Below, piece after piece: positions 6,858 to 11,473 of a stretch of DNA of 11,473 bases (positions are counted from its first letter, which is position 1; every line of letters begins with the position of its first letter). Below the pieces are notes generated by a model. The model worked only from the letters and a program-made list of their open reading frames with translations, ran no database searches and had not been told where the DNA came from. Source of the DNA: CAZJCK01 sp964544635 (GTDB lineage Bacteria > Zixibacteria > MSB-5A5 > GN15 > FEB-12); the NCBI GenBank assembly GCA_964544635.1, contig CAZJCK010000086.1:1-11473 (forward strand), written 5' to 3'. Position numbers and translations under genes: made by a program.

Positions 6858-9836
6858 ATGCGTAGAACCGCTATCTTAGCTCTATCGCTGATGATGGTCC
6901 TGGTTACGGGCGCCTTTGCCGCCGACAACCTGGTGAAAGTCGAGCGCGACTTCACCCTGCCGTCATTTCTCGGAAATGTCCAGAATGAATTTATCGTCGT
7001 CGTTACCGACGATGTCGCACGTTCGCTCGAGGCCGACAGCCGTGCCCTGGCGAGCGCCAACCCGTTTAATCGAATCGATGCCCTGAGCCGCGTGAGCGCG
7101 GAGCACGGCGTGGAAATGGTGCGTAAGCAGTTCCCGCGCCATACGCTGGGCAAGGCCGCTTCGTCGACCGAACAGGCGATGGCCCGCCACTACAAGGTGC
7201 TCTTTAACGGAGCGTCGCTCGACGATGCCATGGCCGCCTTTGCCGCGGTTGACGGTGTCGAGCGAGTCGAACCGATCGGTATTCATACCATGTATGCCGA
7301 ACCGAACGACCCGTACTACAAGGGATCCCCGAATCCGGACTTCCCGTACGACCAGTGGCACTACTATAACGCCCATTCCGTCAACGCCGAAGGTGCCTGG
7401 GACAAACAGACCGGCGATGCCACCGTCGTGGTCGGTATTCTCGACTCCGGTACCCGTTATTTCCATGTCGACCTCGGCGGCAATGTGTCGCAGTGGGGTC
7501 CCGATGCACCGTATGACGGCGGTAACATCTATATTAACCCGAATGAAACACCCGGCAATGGTGTCGACGATGACGGCAACGGCTATGTCGACGACGTCAT
7601 CGGTTGGGACTTCGTCGCTGATGCCGGCGGTGGTTTTGGTGTCAGTTGCATTGATCAGGATTGCGGCACTGCCGATAACGATCCGGATGATGGCAATGGT
7701 CACGGTACCCACGTCTCCGGTACGGTTGGTGCGATCACCAATAACAATATCCAGGTGGCCGGTGTAGCCGGTGGTTACTCCGACGGTACCACCTCCGGCC
7801 TCGGCAATGGCGTGAAGATCCTGCCGGCGCGTATCGGCTACCATGCATCGTACCGGGGTATTACCACCGGTGTCGTCCGCATGGACTATGCGGCCGAAGC
7901 AATGGATTACCTCTCGTCGCTGGTAGATGCCGGTCAGAATGTGGCCTCGATTAACTGCTCCTGGGGTTCATCGAACTCCGGTGGCCTCGATGCCGCCGTC
8001 ACTAACCTGATTGCGCACGATGTGGTGGTTGTCGTTGCTGCCGGCAACAGCAACTCGTCCAGCGCCGATTACCTCGGCAGCCGCGGTGACTGTCTTGATG
8101 TTGCGGCGACTGACAGGAACGGCAACGGCGCCAGCTTCACCAACTATGGCAGCTGGGTCGATGTTGCCGCTCCGGGCGTTGAAATTCTCAGCACCTACCG
8201 CAACCCCGACGATCCCGATCCGGCGGCGCACTACATCGCGCTGCTCGACGGTACCTCGATGGCGGCGCCGCATGTTGCCGGTATTATCGGCCTGCTCGAA
8301 TCGTGCGATCCGAGCCTCAGCGGTCCGCAGAAGTTCAGCCTCGTCGTTAACAACACCACCGCCTACACCGACAGCCGCGATCTCGGCTCCGGAATTGCGA
8401 ATGCCAAGCTGGCCCTTGATCAGCTCGGTACCTGCTCCGGCGGCACCACCTGTGATCTCGCCGCCGACTTCAGCGGTACGCCGACCTCCGGTTGCGCCTC
8501 GCTGGCCGTCAGCTTTACCGATCTCTCGAGCGGCACCAGCATCGACGGCTGGAGCTGGAACTTCGGCGACGGTAGCACCTCGACCGCCCAGAATCCGTCG
8601 CACACCTATGCCGCGGCCGGCACCTATAATGTGTCACTGACGGTGTCCAGCTCGGCCCAGGGCTGCAGCGATCAGGTGACAAAGTCCGGCTACATTACGG
8701 TGACTGACGCACCGACGGCCGCTTTCTCCGGTTCACCCACGTCGGGCGATTATCCGCTCACGGTTCAGTTTACCGATGCCTCTACCGGTAATCCGACTTC
8801 GTGGAGCTGGGACTTTGGTGATGGCGGCACCTCGACCGCCCAGAACCCGTCTTACACCTACGAAGCGGCCGGCACCTACACGGTCAGCCTCACTGCCACC
8901 AACGCCTGTGGCTCAACCAGCGAGACCAAGACCGACTACATCACGGTGACCACGCCGCCACAGGATCCGCCGGTAGCTGACTTCAGCGGCACGCCGACGT
9001 CGGGTGACTACCCGCTGGGCGTCCAGTTTACCGACCTGTCGACCAACAGCCCGACCAGTTGGGCCTGGGACTTTGGTGATGGCGGCACCTCGACCGCCCA
9101 GAACCCGTCCCATACGTACCAGGCCGCCGGAACTTACACCGTCAGTCTGACGGCGACCAATGCCTATGGTTCTGACACTGAAACCAAGACCGACTACATC
9201 ACCGTCACCGAGCCGACCGTGGCCAGCATGCATGTGTCGGCGATCACCGTGCAGCGTCGCAATCGCGGTCCGTGGCTCAACGGTGAAGCGTTTGTGACCA
9301 TCGTCGATCAAAACGGTACGCCGGTGGCCAATGCGACCGTAACCGGCTTCTTCGACTTCCCGAACACCAGCAGCAAGAGCGCGATTACCGGCTCAGATGG
9401 TGTCGCGTTTATTGAAGGTGACCGGGATCGATCGTCGTACTCGGACATCTGTTTCGAGGTTACGAACGTGACTCACTCGACCAATACGTATGACGCAGCC
9501 GCTAATGTCGTCACCAAGGCGTGTGAGTCGGGCAATGTCTTCAGTCTCGGTGATCCGGTGATGCACAAGCCGAACCAGTTCGGCCTCGACCAGAACTATC
9601 CGAACCCGTTCAACCCGAGCACCGAAATCTCGTTCAGCCTGCCGAACGCTTCGCACGTTTCACTCGAAGTGTTCAACGTGCGCGGCCAGCGCGTGGCCAC
9701 CCTCGCCGAGGGCAGCTATGGTGCCGGGCAGCATACTGTGACCTGGGATGCGGGCAGCCAGCCTTCTGGTGTCTACCTGTATCGCCTGACGACCGACGTA
9801 AACGTTGAAACGAAGAAGATGCTTCTGATCAAATAG
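6858..9836 (+). CDS. Secreted subtilisin-like serine protease (S8) with three PKD domains and a T9SS-type C-terminal sorting domain
   Basis: A 992-residue exported protease. Signal peptide: residues 1-21 (MRRTAILALS..., cut near AFA/AD). Residues 25-150 look like an inhibitor-type propeptide. The S8 catalytic domain spans about 160-525, with Asp196 in GILDSG, His282 in GHGTHVSG, the oxyanion-hole Asn397 in AAGN and Ser467 in GTSMAAPHVAG, so the triad is intact. A Gly/Asn/Asp-rich insert (233-247, GNGVDDDGNGYVDD) is common in FCB subtilases and may bind calcium. Three PKD domains follow (about 535-616, 618-698, 705-784), each with W-[DN]-FGDG. Residues 785-895 form a further Ig-like or carboxypeptidase-regulatory-like module. 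The tail (905-992) starts QNYPNPFNPST, runs through VFNVRGQRV and GVYLYRL, and ends KKMLLIK, as in type A T9SS sorting domains (also FlgD Ig-like). Likely role: protein degradation at the surface or outside the cell. The substrate is unknown, and no T9SS machinery is in view. Confidence 0.95.
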   Translation: MRRTAILALSLMMVLVTGAFAADNLVKVERDFTLPSFLGNVQNEFIVVVTDDVARSLEADSRALASANPFNRIDALSRVSAEHGVEMVRKQFPRHTLGKAASSTEQAMARHYKVLFNGASLDDAMAAFAAVDGVERVEPIGIHTMYAEPNDPYYKGSPNPDFPYDQWHYYNAHSVNAEGAWDKQTGDATVVVGILDSGTRYFHVDLGGNVSQWGPDAPYDGGNIYINPNETPGNGVDDDGNGYVDDVIGWDFVADAGGGFGVSCIDQDCGTADNDPDDGNGHGTHVSGTVGAITNNNIQVAGVAGGYSDGTTSGLGNGVKILPARIGYHASYRGITTGVVRMDYAAEAMDYLSSLVDAGQNVASINCSWGSSNSGGLDAAVTNLIAHDVVVVVAAGNSNSSSADYLGSRGDCLDVAATDRNGNGASFTNYGSWVDVAAPGVEILSTYRNPDDPDPAAHYIALLDGTSMAAPHVAGIIGLLESCDPSLSGPQKFSLVVNNTTAYTDSRDLGSGIANAKLALDQLGTCSGGTTCDLAADFSGTPTSGCASLAVSFTDLSSGTSIDGWSWNFGDGSTSTAQNPSHTYAAAGTYNVSLTVSSSAQGCSDQVTKSGYITVTDAPTAAFSGSPTSGDYPLTVQFTDASTGNPTSWSWDFGDGGTSTAQNPSYTYEAAGTYTVSLTATNACGSTSETKTDYITVTTPPQDPPVADFSGTPTSGDYPLGVQFTDLSTNSPTSWAWDFGDGGTSTAQNPSHTYQAAGTYTVSLTATNAYGSDTETKTDYITVTEPTVASMHVSAITVQRRNRGPWLNGEAFVTIVDQNGTPVANATVTGFFDFPNTSSKSAITGSDGVAFIEGDRDRSSYSDICFEVTNVTHSTNTYDAAANVVTKACESGNVFSLGDPVMHKPNQFGLDQNYPNPFNPSTEISFSLPNASHVSLEVFNVRGQRVATLAEGSYGAGQHTVTWDAGSQPSGVYLYRLTTDVNVETKKMLLIK
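8807..9109 (+). repeat. Near-identical DNA within PKD repeats 2 and 3
   Basis: The 45 bases at 8807-8851 recur without change at 9065-9109, 258 nt (86 codons) later, covering the WDFGDG-to-QNPS core of PKD2 and PKD3. PKD1 (about 8555-8598) shares the protein motif and much of the DNA but has drifted at silent sites. This points to recent internal duplication or gene conversion between PKD2 and PKD3. Confidence 0.85.
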
Positions 9837-9844
9837 CCCTTTTC

Positions 9845-9890
9845 ATGTTACCCGTCTGCGTTCCCGTACTGATGCAGGAAACGGTAACAT
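9845..9890. repeat. 46-bp imperfect inverted repeat after the subtilase gene
   Basis: ATGTTACC (9845-9852) pairs perfectly with GGTAACAT (9883-9890). Past a small internal loop, CTGCGT (9856-9861) pairs with ATGCAG (9872-9877) including one G-T wobble. It starts nine nt after the stop codon and has no T-run, so it is not a standard terminator. It could protect the 3' end of the mRNA or act as a DNA site. Confidence 0.6.
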
Positions 9891-9897
9891 ATCCGTA

Positions 9898-9938
9898 GAA
9901 AACGGTGGTGCGAGCAATTCGCGCCACCGTTTTTGTAT
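9898..9938 (+). terminator. Bidirectional intrinsic terminator; hairpin repeat copy 2
   Basis: Arms at 9899-9913 and 9919-9933 form a 15-bp stem with one T-G wobble and a GCAAT loop. The stem starts with AAAA and ends with TTTT, and a further T follows on the plus strand, so it can stop transcripts from both directions. It sits between the convergent subtilase (stop 9836) and serine hydrolase (stop 9971) genes, exactly where a shared terminator is expected. Its sequence repeats that at 6535-6575. Confidence 0.88.
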
Positions 9939-9970
9939 TGGGAGAGGATGCCGCTCCGATTGAAGCGCTT

Positions 9971-11422
9971 TTATTCTCCGGTCAGGATTCTTTCGATAAC
10001 TCGGGATACTTTGCTGGCCGCACCAGAGTGGTTGGCCATGACCGCAATGTCGTAGCCGGCATCGAGATACATGTCGAGCTTGGCATTAATGCCCGGCGCT
10101 CCTCCGCCATGACCGACAATCTTCTCACCGGGCGGCATCTCGACGCCAAAGAGGAAACCGTAGCCGGCTTCGGGGGAACGCTCGACCCAGAGCGTATCGA
10201 CCCATTGCCTGTCAAGGATAGTGCCGCGGCGAAGTGCCGTCGCAAAGGCGATCAGGTCGGGCGCCGTCGAATAGCCACCGCCGGCCGGGCCGCCGATCGC
10301 TGAATGCATGTACAGGTTGCTCTGCCACGGCGTGTGGCCGCGCATGCCGTCGGGACGCCGCTCATAACCGATCGCCAGGTTCTTCACCGGATCGTCGACC
10401 GCGTAACAATCGGTGTTGAGCATCCCGGCAGCCCCGGTGACATGTGCAAGAATGTAGTCATGGTAGTTCTGCCCGGTCACTTCCTCGAGTATCAAACCCA
10501 AAAGCACCGGACCGGAATTGGAATACATGAACTGTTCGTCCGGCTCAAACTGAAGCGGCTCCTCGGCGGTGAGCATGGCGAACTCGCGCACGCTGCGGAT
10601 CTCCCACATGGCGGTATCGAACAACTCTTTCCAGTACGACGCCATACCACTGCGGTGCGAAAGTAAGTGACGAATCGTCACTTTCGACTTCACCTCGTCG
10701 TTCGGGTAGTCCGGCAGGTACTCACCGACTGTGCCGTCCAGTGAAAGCCTGCCGTCGGCGACCAGCTGCATGATCGCGACGCCGGTAAACATCTTGTTCA
10801 TCGAACCGATGTTGAATTTGGTGTCGAGCTTGTTGGCGACATCGTAGCGCTTGTTTGCCTCACCGAATGCCGCCGAGTAGAAGATCTCGCCATCCTTCGC
10901 CAACGCGATCGAGCCGGAGAATTCGTCCTCGGAAACGAGTTTCTTCAGATAGTCGTCGAGCCAGGCCGCCAGCTTTTCCGACGTGATCGGCGGTTCCGGA
11001 AGCTCGATCGTCGGATCATCGGCCGGATTCAGTTGCATCATGTCGACCAGGTGCGGTGGCTCCGGCTGCAGTTTCAACCCCAGGCGCACCCACTCGATTC
11101 CTTCCGGTGAGTCGGGGGCGTGCAGGACGACGGCGATAAAGTGCTGTTCGCTTTCTTCGACGGCGTACACGTCAAACTCGCCCAGGTCCTGCGCGACGAT
11201 GTCGAAGAAATTGAGCCGTCCCTGCATCGCCTGTTCATCCGGCGCCGGTTTCCAATGATCGTCGATAAACGCCCTGTGCCGGGCAGGGTCGTGGGATCGG
11301 ATGGCAGCGATGAAATCAGCCATTCGTTCACCGGCCGGTGTGCCTGGCAGGGCGACATCAGCGGCAAGCGCGCCGCTCGCCAACAGCCCTGTCAGTATAA
11401 TTGTAAGAATCAGTGTCTTCAT
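9971..11422 (-). CDS. Secreted serine hydrolase, class C beta-lactamase / penicillin-binding-protein fold
   Basis: A 483-residue exported protein of the beta-lactamase family PF00144. Signal peptide: MKTLILTIILTGLLASGALA, cut near residue 20-21. Residues about 25-140 form an extra N-terminal region, perhaps NTF2-like, before the catalytic domain (about 150-480). Catalytic motifs: Ser207-x-x-Lys210 in GSMNKMFTG, Tyr300-Ser-Asn302 in MYSNSG, and His438-Gly-Gly in VGHGGGAPG in place of the KTG box. HLLSHRSGM (252-260) is also typical. Family members include D-aminopeptidases, D-Ala-D-Ala carboxypeptidases, esterases and AmpC enzymes; the motifs do not settle which, and a resistance role should not be assumed. 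The ATG at 11422 is chosen over one 24 nt upstream because GAGGG (11426-11430) lies just before it and the signal peptide then starts with MKT. Confidence 0.93.
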   Translation of the reverse strand: MKTLILTIILTGLLASGALAADVALPGTPAGERMADFIAAIRSHDPARHRAFIDDHWKPAPDEQAMQGRLNFFDIVAQDLGEFDVYAVEESEQHFIAVVLHAPDSPEGIEWVRLGLKLQPEPPHLVDMMQLNPADDPTIELPEPPITSEKLAAWLDDYLKKLVSEDEFSGSIALAKDGEIFYSAAFGEANKRYDVANKLDTKFNIGSMNKMFTGVAIMQLVADGRLSLDGTVGEYLPDYPNDEVKSKVTIRHLLSHRSGMASYWKELFDTAMWEIRSVREFAMLTAEEPLQFEPDEQFMYSNSGPVLLGLILEEVTGQNYHDYILAHVTGAAGMLNTDCYAVDDPVKNLAIGYERRPDGMRGHTPWQSNLYMHSAIGGPAGGGYSTAPDLIAFATALRRGTILDRQWVDTLWVERSPEAGYGFLFGVEMPPGEKIVGHGGGAPGINAKLDMYLDAGYDIAVMANHSGAASKVSRVIERILTGE

Positions 11423-11425
11423 AAT

Positions 11426-11430
11426 CCCTC
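11426..11430 (-). promoter_or_regulatory. Ribosome binding site deciding the serine hydrolase start
   Basis: On the minus strand GAGGG is three nt before the ATG at 11422, the same arrangement as the subtilase site (GGAGGG, three nt). It lies inside the reading frame that would begin at 11446, which argues against the longer start. Confidence 0.75.
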
Positions 11431-11446
11431 GCGAAATCTGCTGCAT

Positions 11447-11473
11447 GTTGAGTTACGTAAGTGATTACGCACG
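11447..11473. other. Window edge upstream of the serine hydrolase gene
   Basis: These 27 nt contain the palindrome TTACGTAA (11453-11460) and a CGTAA/TTACG inverted repeat overlapping it. It may be part of a promoter or operator for the minus-strand gene, but the flanking sequence is cut off. Confidence 0.25.

Noticed and set aside
6493..6879. Plus-strand open frame across the intergenic region
   Set aside because: It runs through the repeat hairpin, overlaps the subtilase start out of frame, and its translation has no recognisable domain or biased composition.
6963..7844. Long open frame of 293 codons antisense to the subtilase
   Set aside because: It has a low-complexity Val/Ile/Gly/Asp composition mirroring the Asp/Gly/Asn-rich subtilase codons, with no domain.
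11420..11446. Upstream ATG start at 11446 for the serine hydrolase
   Set aside because: The internal ATG at 11422 has a good ribosome binding site and starts a standard signal peptide.
1..11473. CRISPR array, transposase, integrase, toxin-antitoxin or other defence genes
   Set aside because: No regular spaced repeats, no DDE or recombinase motifs and no small paired genes were found on either strand.

Overview
The window is about 11.5 kb of moderately GC-rich bacterial DNA with six protein genes, no stable RNA genes, no CRISPR array and no recognisable insertion sequence. The secreted subtilase ends in a C-terminal domain opening with the QNYPNPFNPST signature, which is typical of Fibrobacterota-Chlorobiota-Bacteroidota (FCB) relatives such as Zixibacteria, Calditrichota, Marinimicrobia or Latescibacteria. 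Together with an Omp85-type outer-membrane protein and murA, this points to a diderm FCB-group organism. The phylum is an inference; no 16S or ribosomal protein is present to confirm it.

Layout. (1) 2-1000, plus strand: a galactose-1-phosphate uridylyltransferase-type gene, whose start is at the window edge. (2) 1071-6430, minus strand: three co-directional genes in transcription order: a DUF4416 protein (6430-5879), murA (5766-4504), and an 1101-residue outer-membrane protein joining a zinc peptidase-like domain, a six-blade TolB-like propeller and an Omp85-like barrel (4376-1071). An intrinsic terminator at 1013-1047 closes this group against the convergent galT. Gaps of 112 and 127 nt leave open whether the three form one transcript. 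(3) 6431-6857: a divergent intergenic region of over 400 nt with a candidate promoter for DUF4416, several small hairpins and an orphan terminator-like hairpin. (4) 6858-9836, plus strand: a large secreted subtilisin-like protease with three PKD domains and a type IX secretion (T9SS) type sorting tail. (5) 9837-9970: two stacked hairpins between convergent genes, the second a bidirectional intrinsic terminator. (6) 9971-11422, minus strand: a secreted class C beta-lactamase-fold serine hydrolase.

How they fit together. Most of the products act on or at the cell envelope: MurA makes peptidoglycan precursor, the peptidase/propeller/barrel protein sits in the outer membrane, and the subtilase and serine hydrolase are exported. 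GalT supplies UDP-galactose, possibly for surface glycans. DUF4416 has no known function.

The most unusual signal is non-coding. A 41-nt hairpin element occurs twice (6535-6575 and 9898-9938), 35 of 41 positions identical, with one compensatory A-T to G-C change in the stem. One copy is a sensible terminator between convergent genes; the other sits where no terminator is expected. The triple-domain outer-membrane protein is the most interesting coding feature. I found no clear defence system, mobile element or gene cluster of a wholly new kind.
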